Positions 11,458-22,799 of a stretch of DNA of 64,000 bases are shown piece after piece (the stretch's first letter is position 1; each line of letters opens with the position of its first letter). The stretch is taken from positions 6,244,001-6,308,000 of the forward strand of contig JAPYKE020000037.1 in assembly GCA_028554795.2 (NCBI GenBank), given 5' to 3'. A program made the position numbers and the translations under genes. Under the pieces are notes generated by a model that had not been told where the DNA came from, ran no database searches, and worked only from the letters and a program-made list of their open reading frames with translations. Origin of the DNA: Sinohyriopsis cumingii (Eukaryota; Mollusca; Bivalvia; Unionida; Unionidae).

Positions 11458-11908
11458 TCAGAAATTATGCATCGTATTTCAGGAATGGCGTGTATTTCAT
11501 CAGCCGATCAGAAAGCTTATACCGTCTTTCAGCAATGGTATTTGTTGTATATGCCAATCAGAATGTATGTATTGTATTTTAGAAACGATGTGTGTTGTAT
11601 ATAACAACCATGAAACATGTATCGTATTTCAGCAATGGTGTGTGTTGTATCTGCCAATCAGAAAGTATGTATCATATTTTAGCAATGGTGTGTGTTGTAT
11701 CTGTCAATTAGAAAGTATAATATTTCAGCATTGATGTTTGTTGTATCTGCCAATCAGAAAGTATGTATCATATTTCAGCAATGGTGTGTGCTGTATCTGC
11801 CAATCAGAAAGTATGTATCATATTTCAGCAATGGTCTGTGTTGCATCTGCGAATCATAAAGTATATATCGTATTTTAGCAATGGTGTGTGTTGTGTCTGC
11901 CATCCAGA
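11458..11908. repeat. 50-bp minisatellite, about 9 units
   Basis: Imperfect tandem units of about 50 bp containing 'cagaaagtatgtatcatatt' followed by 'tcagcaatggtgtgtgttgt' and 'atctgccaat'. Divergence is higher at the left edge. Open frames across it are repeat shadows. Confidence 0.9.
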
Positions 11909-13145
11909 ACGCATTAGCATAAGCATGGTCAGATCCGAACGTGGAAGAACGTGTAATGTAAATTTCAGTTTCATGTACAGAAGGCAGAATAGACTGACAC
12001 CGAGGAAATGAAAGTTATTGTTCAAGAATTCGTTTTACAAACTACAAAACAAGGAACATAAATTTGAAAAAAAGATTTGCTTCTGTTTTGTTTATAAAAG
12101 CTGCGTTGAATCAATAATCATCACATAATGAAGTGGAAAGATTATAACATTGCGTTATCTTCCTGTACAATCTAATAAAATTCCCAGGCAGATTCCACTA
12201 ACAGAATAAGCTACTCCAGCTTTCTGTGCTTTGAACAACATTTTCACAATCATTACATGTGAGCTCAAACCTGAGACGATCGGAAAAATTAGCCTGATAG
12301 AAAGGTATATGGTCCGACAGTAGGTAAAACCCGTAAGGAATTTTTAAAAAAATCTGTTTTGAGAGGGAAGCGGCGAGAGATGAGCTGAGCTCTTTTGCAG
12401 CAACAGCATTACCAAACTGCCTTTTAAAAGGATGTTTTGAAAACCTAAGCGTGAATCTAACATTTACGGCTAGTTGTGATGGTATTTTCATTTTTAAGCT
12501 TAGAAACAAACAGTAAGTCGGATCACTTGAGGCTCTAGCCATTTCAATATTTGTCATTGTTTTGAGGATAAGGCAAATTACTGCATTAAAAGACAGCCAT
12601 GCTCAAACAAAATTATCTGTTGCAGCCGACACATTTTCTTATAAAGTATTCTCTAAATTTGCTTAATAGCCTATAATTTCTACTCTAACAATAAAATATC
12701 CGGGATATAATTTGCGCTTTCAAAAATGTATATAAAACAGTAGCTGATCTAGGTCAATATAAATATTTTCCAGCATCCTCTACATCTTGAAATAAACTGG
12801 TTGGAAAACACTAATTTTAAAGGTTCGATTCCTGTAGAAACAGTAATGTAACATTTTGCAAACACAACGGTTTGTTTTGTGCTTTATTTGTTTGTCTTGT
12901 CTGTTTTGTATTTGCCTTTGAAAAAGACTCACTGAGAGTCGAAAGCATTCATGCTAACTATATATTAGTTTTTCACTGGTCGTTGTCAGTTTATTGCATT
13001 TATCTTAATATAGTAAGTTTATTTTACGCTGGAATAATTCACATCACGGTCAAAATGAACATGTGTACAAATCATGATTTGATAAACAAGTAAATATTTC
13101 ATGTTTTAAGTTCCATCTGTGGGAATCGTTTACAGGTGATTCCAG
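11909..13145. other. Spacer, one unassigned open frame
   Basis: A 119-codon minus frame (12557-12198) shows no recognised domain, no splice context and no flanking gene. The remainder is AT-rich without assignable content. Confidence 0.35.
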
Positions 13146-13320
13146 AGGAAGAATCCGGGAAAACCCAAGGAATGAACCGACGACCCACGAGAAGCTACTG
13201 GCAAGCTTTCTCACATCCCCACATTGGCTAAATCCGAGACTCGAACCCACGCAGAGAGAGGTGAGATGGCAGTGATCCGTAACGGAGAGCGCTTTAGACC
13301 ACTCGGCCACTCGAGGCCCC
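13146..13320 (-). mobile_element. SINE-A copy, 3'-truncated
   Basis: Minus strand, starting with a tRNA-like head: A box 'tggccgagtggtctaaagcg' and B box 'gggttcgagtc', followed by the family body 'gagaagctactggcaagctt' (as read on the plus strand). The 3' part ending in 'ggcgttaaaccc' is missing. A predicted 'gene' on this strand is a SINE shadow. Confidence 0.88.
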
Positions 13321-15352
13321 GCTAATAAAGTAGAGTGCTATATGCTGCATTTTAATCCTATGGGTGTATACATTTAAGTACTGTATAGCAACATGTACAC
13401 CTGTATAATATTTTTATAATGTTTTAATTATGTGCACTGTGTAGCTGATTTTTCGTATTCCCGTTGACTTTGCGTGATCTTTTTGTCATTTCTTACATAC
13501 TGATTCAACACCGGAAAGTAGTCGTATAAGTGAATCAATGTGATCAGGAAATTCTACTATGATACGGATCAGTACTTAACCAGTTTTCGAAGGAAGTAGA
13601 GAGTGTACTTGTCATAACGTCTTAACTGTTTCATTCGATTCAATTAAATGTCAACGTCTCCTTTCAAAAACAAGACAAAACTAATCAAGAGTAAATGGTG
13701 AATAAAGCAAGAGACTCGATAGCGAAATAGACGATATTTACGAGAACTCAAAGTGAAAAATATACAGAGCTCATAATAAATCAGAGAACAAATCTGTTCA
13801 TATAGATTTTATAACGTGTCTTCAAAATGGAAAGGTCACTGGCTTCAATACCGCTATATTGCTTTCAAAATTATATTTCTTTCGTCAATTCAGTTAAGAT
13901 GTAAGATTGATAGAGCACTGATCCATAACGAGTGATTGCTACTCTACTATTCTCCAGAATTAAAATTATTTTCTTGTAATTGTACGTTTTGGTTTCAATG
14001 GATTACAAAGTAGCAACATTTTGTTAATTTCAAATTTAATCCATAAATAATTTGAATTTTGTTAAGTATAATGATAAGATGATGTTAAAAAACAACTTAC
14101 AAAAATAACATAAAACGTCCTCAGCGGAATTTAAAATCAATGAAGACATAATGACAAACTTTAATGGGTGTCCCTCGAATCAAAAAGAGATGACGGTACT
14201 TAACACTTATTCTTGATGACGCAAAAACGGTACCTACCTTACTTTACATTAAGGGCCTCGTCCTAAAAACACAGCACATTAGCTGCATTTACCACAGACC
14301 ATATACCAGATGTCGCCAGCCAGGACCTATCCCAAATAAATGCCAAAATCCATACTTAATTAATAGATGCAAATAATATAATAAATACTGATAAATTAGA
14401 ATATACCCATAAATATGGAATAAACCAAGAACGCCATTTTGATAAATTCTCCCCCATCAGAATCAAGTATGAAAACAGCAAAGGAATGAAAACTAGAGAA
14501 AACGGTTACATGAGGTCAAAGGACAGTAAGTATTACTCTTAAGTATTCAATACAGCATGAAATGGGGCCATACATTATTGAAGTTGTATCAATCGATAAT
14601 TGATTTTTTTTTACATCATACACTTTATTTGTGGAGGAAAATTTCATTATCGCCCAAACAGAAAAGACAAGGGACGATGCATTCCACACCTAAAATATAT
14701 ACAAGAAGCAAATATAGTAAGGCTAATAAACCACCTAATAGGTAACACATTTTATGCATGGAAAGTGATATACATATACTAGTTTGGGTATACAGTTAAG
14801 CATGTCCTTCATTATACAGAAATAATACATCTATGGAAGTCATAGAACAGCCAATACACGTTTAAGAGTGCAGTTTAAAAATGCAGACTGTCAATCGACA
14901 CCAGTAGGGAAAAATAAGGCAAAAGTCAAATAAAAAACAATTCAAAGCAAGACATATAAATACTTATATGATGTTTGGATTACACGAGAAAAAGATTTAA
15001 ACACTCATGGTATACAAAATAACCCATGACCCGTGTACAAAAGGGAAATGTACAATAAAAACATGTAATAACAAAATGTACAGAAACAGAAATAACAAGA
15101 AACAAAATCATATACAACGTAAAATTCGAAATCACCAATACCACGAAAATAAATCTGTTATGTACAAACATCATAGATAACAAATTCCTACATCAGCAGA
15201 TAATCGAATTTATAAAAGTATAGTGATATAGTGCGGAAAGTAACAATAATATAAAACACCTAATGTACGACAAGGCAACACATATGAGTAAATCGTTATG
15301 AACGTACAACATATGTACATGTGCGTGATATATGAATAATTTATATCGTATC
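13321..15352. other. Spacer with possible decayed coding sequence
   Basis: AT-rich. Between about 14160 and 15330 there are many short plus-strand open pieces with lysine/asparagine-rich content and frequent frameshifts. This looks like an old element, but I could not assign a motif. Confidence 0.3.
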
Positions 15353-15812
15353 ACGGTACCAATTGTTTTTTCCATATACCTCAATGCTAATGTTTTGTGA
15401 AATAAATATACTTTATATCATACCTCAGCATGGATGTCACTCACTGTCAAAGAGAATAATACTAGATTGTTAATGTGACAATTTGACAAGGACAAAACCA
15501 GGTACTATATTGCATTTTAAGAGAGATAACTCTGCTGGTACTAGACAGTGCAAGAGTTATCTAGTAACAACAGGCAGTTTCAACCATGTGTACCACATTT
15601 AAAAAAAAGACCATAAAAATACAAAATATGATCTAGATATGAATTAACATAATCTCACATGTTGCCCAGAGGCACAACTTTTTTAAAGCCTAACAGAAAG
15701 TACAACTCTTACATAATGCACCAATCATAGCTAGTGTCGTTCTTTATTTCTGAATGCAATGTTCCCTACACTTTAAGCTCCACCCACCAGGACTTGCGCA
15801 ATTTGTACCGTT
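15353..15812. mobile_element. Foldback/MITE-like repeat, copy 1 (about 460 bp)
   Basis: The ends are inverted: left 'cacggtaccaattg', right 'aatttgtaccgtta' (reverse complement taacggtacaaatt). The interior matches 18757-19203 almost throughout, including 'aattaacataatctcacatg' and 'caccaatcatagctagtgt'. An internal hairpin is formed by 'agataactct' and 'agagttatct'. There is no coding capacity. Confidence 0.7.
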
Positions 15813-15918
15813 ATACCTATAGCAAACCTTAATTTTTCCAATAATCTGTGAAATTGTTCGGGACTGTATAAGTAACAAATGTACTTAGTCTCACTTGCGA
15901 AAAACAATTGTATGAGGT

Positions 15919-16172
15919 TGTTGTTGTTGTTGTTGTGGGGTTTAACGCCATTTTTCAGCACGCGATAGGCTATACATGGCGGCCAGTATTAATGGTGGAG
16001 GAAGAACCCGGGAAAACGCCGGAAAGAACCACCGACCCACGAGAAGCTACTGGCAAGCTTTCTCACATACCCACATTGGCTGAATCCTAGACTCGAACCG
16101 CCGCAGACAGAGGTGAGATGGCAGTGATCCGTAACAAAGAGCGCTTTAGACCACTCGGCCACTCGGGGCCCC
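15919..16172 (-). mobile_element. SINE-A, complete copy with 14-bp target duplication
   Basis: A tRNA-derived SINE of 254 bp on the minus strand. The head (A box tggccgagtggtctaaagcg, B box nearby) is at 16172-16085. The tail ends 'ggcgttaaacccc' plus (CAA)n. It is flanked by a perfect target-site duplication 'caattgtatgaggt' at 15905-15918 and 16173-16186. The length and structure fit a Pol III-transcribed, LINE-mobilised SINE. Confidence 0.95.
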
Positions 16173-16523
16173 CAATTGTATGAGGTACTAAGCTATATCT
16201 TATATGAATGTTTATAGTAATGTCATTGAGCTGTTTGAACTCTTGTTTTCATACTTTTGCTTCACTATCAAAATCATCTTTGGAAATAAAATGAATTATT
16301 TTAACTACGAATTGTATCTTATTCATATCAGCTCTTATTGAACTTCACCTGAGTGATATGGGATAAATCACATTATATCATAGTATGTAATAACTAGGTT
16401 AAAGGTCAATGTACCAAATAGTATGTACCTATTCTACTTCAAAAAGTACAATTCACCTAAACGAAATGAATTTATATTTGTTTTGGTAGATGAAGAACTT
16501 AACTTCAGAGACAGGTGGATATA
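16173..16523. other. Spacer between two opposed SINE-A copies
   Basis: About 350 bp of unique AT-rich sequence with no gene. Confidence 0.5.
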
Positions 16524-16760
16524 GGGGCCCCGAGTGGCCGAGTGGTCTAAAGCGCTCGCCGTTACGGATCACTGCCATCTCACCTGTGTCTGCATGGGTT
16601 CGAGTCTCGGGTTCGGCCAATGTGGGTATGTGAGAAAGCTTGCCGGTAGCTTCTCGTGGGTTGGTGGTTCTTCCTGGGTTCTCCCTCCACCATTAATACT
16701 GGCCGTCATGTATAGCCTATCTTGTGCTGAAAAATGGCGTTAAACCCTACAACAGCAACA
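16524..16760 (+). mobile_element. SINE-A, complete copy (plus strand)
   Basis: It starts 'ggggccccgagtggccgagt' with an intact A box and B box 'gggttcgagtc', and ends 'ggcgttaaaccctacaacag' with CAA-type tail repeats. It is flanked by near-perfect repeats 'acaggtggata' (16511) and 'acaggtggaca' (16761). It is inverted relative to the copy 350 bp upstream. The 69-codon open frame across the head is a shadow. Confidence 0.93.
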
Positions 16761-16810
16761 ACAGGTGGACATGACCCAATCTTATTATAAAGTATAAGCT
16801 TTGAATAATT

Positions 16811-17237
16811 TACACTGTCTGAAGCTACATGAGGTCACTAACTCCCATTCCTCACACAAAGGTCTACTTTCCAGTCCTCTTTGTAACACAAATAGAAGGC
16901 TTCCATCCTTTGTGTTGTGAATAAAATTGATTCAGTAAGCCACTCATTCAGCAAATATAGCAGATTACAGCTTCTAAGTGGTTATGTTTGATTGGGGGTT
17001 AAATTAGTGAAATCAAATACATAAAAATGCCAAATCTAAACATGAAGCATAGCGCGTCAACTGGAGTTTAAAACAGGAAGAAAATGTGTATCTAAAATGG
17101 AGATGTATCTGATGATAAAGGAATTAAAGGAGACAAAAGAAGTAATGAGGAGAATGAGAAGTGAACGTTTGTGTTACAAAGGTAGACCTTTGCGTGAGGA
17201 AGTGAAAGTTTGATGACCTCACCTTGGACAATATATG
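16811..17237. mobile_element. Candidate element with about 75-bp imperfect inverted ends
   Basis: The left arm (about 16811-16892: 'cctcacacaaaggtctac', then 'tttgtaacacaaa') is the reverse complement of the right arm (about 17167-17237: 'tttgtgttacaaaggtagac', then 'ctttgcgtgagg'). Both arms also contain a 'gaggtca' block near the outside. The interior is about 275 bp and non-coding. It could be a MITE or an old foldback element. Superfamily and target duplication are not resolved. Confidence 0.55.
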
Positions 17238-18756
17238 GAGGAAGTGTCCCATATGTCTAAGGACAGCCCGAAGGCACCTGTACTAAAACATCCCATACAG
17301 GCACCAAAATTCCAGGTGAAATGGTGTTCATTCCCATCTAATATAAAAGGGCGAATAATGTAGATCATATAGATGCATACCATTTATATTTCTTCTACAC
17401 AAGAAATTAATAATAATATACAGAAAATACCTAAACCAAACAAAACATACTTTATCAGTTTTTAAACTTGTAAACGTTACTGTGAGAAATTATTAAATTG
17501 CTTCTAATTACATTTGCATAAAGATTGAGGGCCAATACATTACTTCACAAATCTTCTATTTATTTTCATGAGTTTTTATTTCTTGAAATGCTATGTCTGG
17601 TGTAAGGGAGATAACTGAATGATATACATAAGGTGTGATATTTTTAATTACTCCAATAGATGAGTTCATGAACACATGTATTAACTTCAATGCAATTAAA
17701 TTATCCAAAAATACATTACTGGTAAAGTGAGAACCTAACATTCAGGTTTCTATATGTAATGGATACCTCAATATTGATGTAACTTTGCTTTGTGATATGA
17801 TGTGACATTTTTATATCACATATTTTACTGTTCTCTACAATGCTGGCATATGGAGTGCAGCCTTCCATAAACATGCATATATGGTCCCATGCCAATTGGG
17901 ATTCTTGCGATGGGATGCAAAGTTTGAAGAACAGTGTTGACTTGAATGAAAGGAATGGGCCATCTGTGACTAATATGGTTATCACTCAGGAATGTTTAAC
18001 CTAATATGGAAATTGCACAAGAACAGCTGGACAGAAATAAATAGAATTAATTGAAAGTCAATAGTAGGTTATAACTGGGCTTATACAAGTGTCAATGGGA
18101 AATGCTGACTTCAAGAAACTGCTCTTTTCTGTTGGTATTCCCTGCAACTTCAATAAAATGGTATGCAAAGAACTTCTCGAAATAAACTGCATGAACAAGT
18201 TCAAGGCAGAAAAGTGTACAAAAATGAATAATCAGAGCAGGACAATTAAAATAGAGGTGGAAAGGAGTACCATATCTTTAATAAAATTACCTAATATTAC
18301 TCATACCAGAATATCCTACATGATACAAGTGATCTATCTACATTGTAGATCGAGTTTATGGTATGTCTTACAAGAACAAGATAGTTGTTTTTTACGCATT
18401 TTTTTGTAATTGTTTGCAGGTAAAATAGTCAATATTTGGCCAAAATCAAATATATGATGTTTACATACATGTTCTGTTACATGTATTCCAATCCAGTAGC
18501 TGACAAAACATACATAAAGGCATCAGGCAACACAAGTATATATCTGTCATAGTTATAGTTAACAAAAGGCCCCATCCAAAGCCAACTTGTGCTATTTTCT
18601 GGAGGTTTCGTACATTGTGTTCTCAAAAGACTTTCATTATTTTGCCAGAAGTGTTCAACAGCCATTTATTTTCCTACATCAAACTAGTACAGTTCATAAA
18701 TACCGCCCACGTGTATGCGTTTCTGTGGATACACTGTGAGGCTATTCTTCCCTTTA
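17238..18756. other. Spacer, no gene recognised
   Basis: AT-rich DNA. Open frames at 17716-17985 (-) and 18089-18409 (+) have no recognisable domain. Confidence 0.4.
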
Positions 18757-19203
18757 GGTATCAAGATACCATTTTTTTTCCATATATCTCAGTACTAATG
18801 TTTTGTGAAATAATTATACTTTATATCTTACCTTTATAGAGAACAATGCTAGATTGTCAATTTGACAAGGACAAATTCAGGTAAAAATTCAGGTACTCTA
18901 TTGCATTTAAGAGAGATAACGCTGGAACTAGACATGGGTAAGAGTTATCTAGTCACAACAGACAGTTTCAGCCACGTGTACCACATTTTTTAAAAAATCA
19001 TAAAATATACAAATTATTATCTAGATATGAATTAACATAATCTCACATGTTGCCAAGAGGCACAACTTTTTTAACCTTTGCAGATAGTACAACTCTTACA
19101 TAATGTACCAATCACAGCTAGTGTTGTTCTTTATTTCTGAATGCAATGTTCACTACACTTTAAGCTACACCCACCAGGACTTCCGCAATTGGTACTGTTA
19201 TAC
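18757..19203. mobile_element. Foldback/MITE-like repeat, copy 2 (about 450 bp)
   Basis: A direct-orientation relative of 15353-15812. Shared blocks include 'ctaatgttttgtgaaataa', 'agagttatctag', 'aattaacataatctcacatg' and 'ctttatttctgaatgcaatg'. The right terminus 'caattggtactgttatacc' is kept, the left terminus is degraded, and a short internal segment is repeated ('aaattcaggt'). Confidence 0.7.
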
Positions 19204-20713
19204 CATATTTGAGTGGCACGGAATGCTGTAGCTGGAAGAAGAAAAACTAACTTTATTCATATTTGACAATGTTTTTAACTTGTCTACCAGATACACAAAC
19301 AATACAGAGAAAGCAAACCTGCAGCTTTCGTCCTCACGCTATGGACTTTATCAGCAGACTGATTTAATCTCTATTGACAAATCTCTCACAGCAAAACATT
19401 AACATAACAGAACAAATAACATAAAAGGGGAAAACAGATCTATCGGTACTAACAACGGCGCGTTGTCTCTAAATAAACACAGCATGTATCCACTCAGCAA
19501 GAAAATGATTAGTTTGTGGGAGTCCATCTCTTTCGCCAGAGATACAAATATGGATACTAATTTATAGTACTCTAAAATCGTCCAAATTGAATTATCTACC
19601 GATATAGTCCTCAGAATTAATGTTTAACAAATATACAAACTGAATAAAATATGAATACCAAGTCTCAGCGTACGTTTTCCAAACAAGTATAGACGGTGAT
19701 CCCCTACGTTTTGTTTCACCTGGCGCCTGATTAAACAAACACAGTAGAAACTTCTGAAAACTATTATAACCTACACAAACATTCAATTCTTAATAACTCA
19801 CTTTGAAATGGATATATAATAAATTGGACACAAGCACACGCAAAATAATTATAAAAATTTGGGAAAACCAAAAGATAATACGATGATTAACATTGGGGAT
19901 TGAACGAAGTAAAGCCATTGTGACGAAGGCGCGTGTGTATATCACTCCAAGTATTGTCTGGTACGTTTACCGGACCATCTGTCACCTCGCATGCTAAAAC
20001 TCTTCTGCTAATGAGCACCCACCAGGAGAAACTGAAAAACTACTTTCCAATATTTTATTTTCCTTCTCACTTTTTAATGAAACAAAAATATTGACATAAA
20101 AGGTATAGAAATATGAGTCAGTTAGTCCAGTCCAAAGAAAGACTTATCGGATAATAGCACAACCAACAACAACACACCACAATATTCTTTGGTTACATAA
20201 AATGAACGAAAAAATATTCCTCCCTGGCTAGGATAAAAACAATCAACAAAATAGGTGATGAAACCTGCTATAACGTATAATGTCTAAGGAGGAGGCAATT
20301 TTATTTTCTGAAAAACTTTAGGCGAGATTAAGGAACCAATAGAAACTTGGTATGTGGAATCCAAACAAGCTCGTCCCCATAGAAAGGAAAGAAGACCCCT
20401 TATCAAAATCAACCCAAATAACTAAATCTACTATGTGTTTCGTTTAGAAGGAATTCCTAAAAGACAGCTGGTTTATGGCCATCACAAAGGCCTGCCAGTA
20501 TATCATAGTCTGAGGTCTTGGATGTGTCTTAAATTTACTCATAAAGTATAATATTTATCTCACGGTACATCATCATACACGTTCTTAACGGAGTCCGCAT
20601 TAAAATGCAATTGTCCACAAGCAACAACTGGTGGCTTCACGCCAATGATGGTCATGCTCGACAATAGTGATTGACAATTAGCAGTGGATCCCAGAATTGT
20701 TCGAACTACGGTT

Positions 20714-20717
<4 letters not shown>
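19204..20717. other. Spacer, no gene recognised
   Basis: AT-rich DNA with no assignable gene or repeat. Confidence 0.45.

Positions 20718-20797
<80 letters not shown>
20718..20797. repeat. (TA)n microsatellite
   Basis: About 80 bp of TA repeats. The predicted Tyr/Ile-repeat open frame here is an artefact. Confidence 0.97.
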
Positions 20798-20801
<4 letters not shown>

Positions 20802-21449
20802 AAACTTATTCTTAAAAGCTTGCATTACAGTCTAGTTTCTCCTTTGAACAGGAAAAAGTTTGCTTTAAGTATATATTTAATACTGAGATATTGAAATATA
20901 TAAGTGGAAAGAAATTGATAAGCCATAATTGCAATATCACTTTTGGAACTATTTGCTTGTCCGAAATGTCAGACAACTCATATTAGTTCAAGAGTTCAAG
21001 AATTGCGTCCATAGTGACGTTAGGATTTAGCTTGATGAGCATAAGGTCGAAACTCTATAGCATGCAGATCGTACTGCTGATTAGTATTCCTTAGCTTATA
21101 AAGTGTCTTTTGTCAGTAAGTCTTCTGGTACAAAATATTTCAACCTAACAGGAGCACTTCAACAATTCAATCTGGCACAACTGTTAGAAAGAAATCAAGT
21201 TTCTGATAAGATTGACCAGAAGTCCTAATCTCTTCATACGTGTACCTGTTGCAAGAAGAAATGACACGTTATTTATGATTGCTACAGACTGCAAAATAAG
21301 CAACAGAATCAAGACAAATGCTCTTACTTCTAGGAGGTCATGGTCACGATCATGTTTTGAAAGCAATTCAATTGTTGGGTCAGATAAACCCCAGTCTGAA
21401 TTTATTATCGAGATGTATGGACCATTCATTTTATGATTCGGTTAATCCT

Positions 21450-21700
21450 ATTCCTATCAACATTTTAAGGGACACATGAGCTTCTCAGAGTCTTTTATAG
21501 CCATATACTTTTTCTGATAAATTTTCTTCTAATGAGAGTGTTCTTATTCAGGGAGTAGAGTGCTGATTTGTTAATGTTCCTCTTCATCGTGTAAATTTGT
21601 CACCCGAATTAGTCTCAGGACCTGTGACAGTCTAAACTGTGTATTGTTTTTACACATACAGGGCATTCATTTATTACTAGGCAATGACCATTTGTAAGAC
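21450..21700 (+). pseudogene. Retroelement aspartic protease fragment
   Basis: It reads NPIPINILRDT-stop-ASQSLL, where the catalytic DTGA motif has become DT-stop-A (TGA at about 21477-21479 in place of the glycine codon). VLIQGVE and HLLLGND follow, the usual flap and C-terminal motifs of this protease family. It is inactive. Confidence 0.75.
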
Positions 21701-21769
21701 CCTTGTTTCGTTCAAAAAGTTGATCATATTGTCACACGTGTCAAATAATACGAAAACAAAATTAGAAGA

Positions 21770-22600
21770 TACTTAAGGCTCATCTGCAACCTATTCCTGC
21801 ATTTGACGAACCATTTAGTAGAATAACTGTAGATTCTGTTGGTCCCTCGCCTAAGTCTACGTCAGGTAACCAATGCTTGTTGACCATAATGTGTGCGCCA
21901 ACAAGGCTCTCAGAGGCACTAGCTTTGAGGAAAGCAAAACTAAATCAGTAGTAAACGATTTTATAAAGGATTTTACTCCTTCCTTTTGGCCTTCCGAAAT
22001 CAGTTCAATCTAAATTTTATGTCTGGAATTTTCCAGCATGTTATGTACGAATTAGGAATCCAACAATTATAGTCTTCCGCCTATCACCCTGTGAGTCAAG
22101 GGGCATTAGAAAGATTTCATCGCACTATGAAAATAATGATTCGGTCGTATTGTTTTGATACGGGTAAAGATTGGGATCGAGGTGTTCCTTTACTACTTTT
22201 TGCTGTTAGGGAATCAGTTCAGGGATCTTCAGGAACCCGTCCCTTTGGACTAGTTTTTGGACATGCTATGCATGAGCAAATGACGTTGTTAAAAGATAAA
22301 CTTCTTTTAATTGAAGATGTGAAAATTAATCTTCTATTTTCAGCATACGTTGTCAAAGGCTTGTGAGGTTGCAAGAACTAATCTGCACTCTTCTCAATTA
22401 AAAATGAAATTAAGGTATGATAAAAATAAAATGGAAAGTATTCCGCCTGCCGATAGAGTTCAGGATCTCTTGTCCGTGCCACAAAATCCTCTTCAGGCCA
22501 AGTATTATGGTCCTTACAAAGCTGAAGGGAAAGTAAATGATTTAAATACTCTAATCAATAATCCAGCGAGGGGAAAACACAAACAACTTTACATATAAAT
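21770..22600 (+). pseudogene. Retroelement integrase fragment
   Basis: The core starts HLQPIPAFDEPFSRITVDSV (first catalytic Asp) and SGNQCLLTIMCAPTRLSEAL. After frameshifts comes QGALERFHRTMK, carrying the catalytic Glu, then YCFDTGKDWDRGVPLLLFAV and GTRPFGLVFGH (open at 22091-22366). The C-terminal part (LKMKLRYDKN, AKYYGPYKAEGKVNDLN; 22350-22598) is shifted by one frame. It lacks the N-terminal HHCC zinc finger. In life it would insert element cDNA into chromosomes. Confidence 0.88.
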
Positions 22601-22799
22601 ATGTTAGAGGAGCATGTGGATATATATAGCCATTTTAATCACGCAATTAATTTAGTTGTATCGTCCCCACACACTGACGATTTAAGCGATATAATGCAAT
22701 CAGACTGTATTATATTGGAGTAACTAATCTTCAAAATTCAGAAATTATGAATTATCTAGACCAGAAAATTTAACATTTCCAACAACAAGAAAAGAATAA

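Noticed and set aside
12198-12557. 119-codon minus open frame as a gene
   Set aside because: No domain or conserved context recognised.
13050-13310. Frames beginning MAEWSKAL (also at 16534-16743) that resemble frequently annotated small proteins
   Set aside because: They are translations of the SINE-A tRNA-like head and occur in multiple copies. Not genes.
14160-15330. A decayed element with lysine/asparagine-rich open pieces
   Set aside because: Short open pieces in changing frames, but no motif I could name. Kept only as a note in the spacer entry.
16524-16610. Possible tRNA-Leu/Ser gene
   Set aside because: The A and B boxes belong to SINE-A copies flanked by target duplications. The cloverleaf is not complete and no terminator follows.
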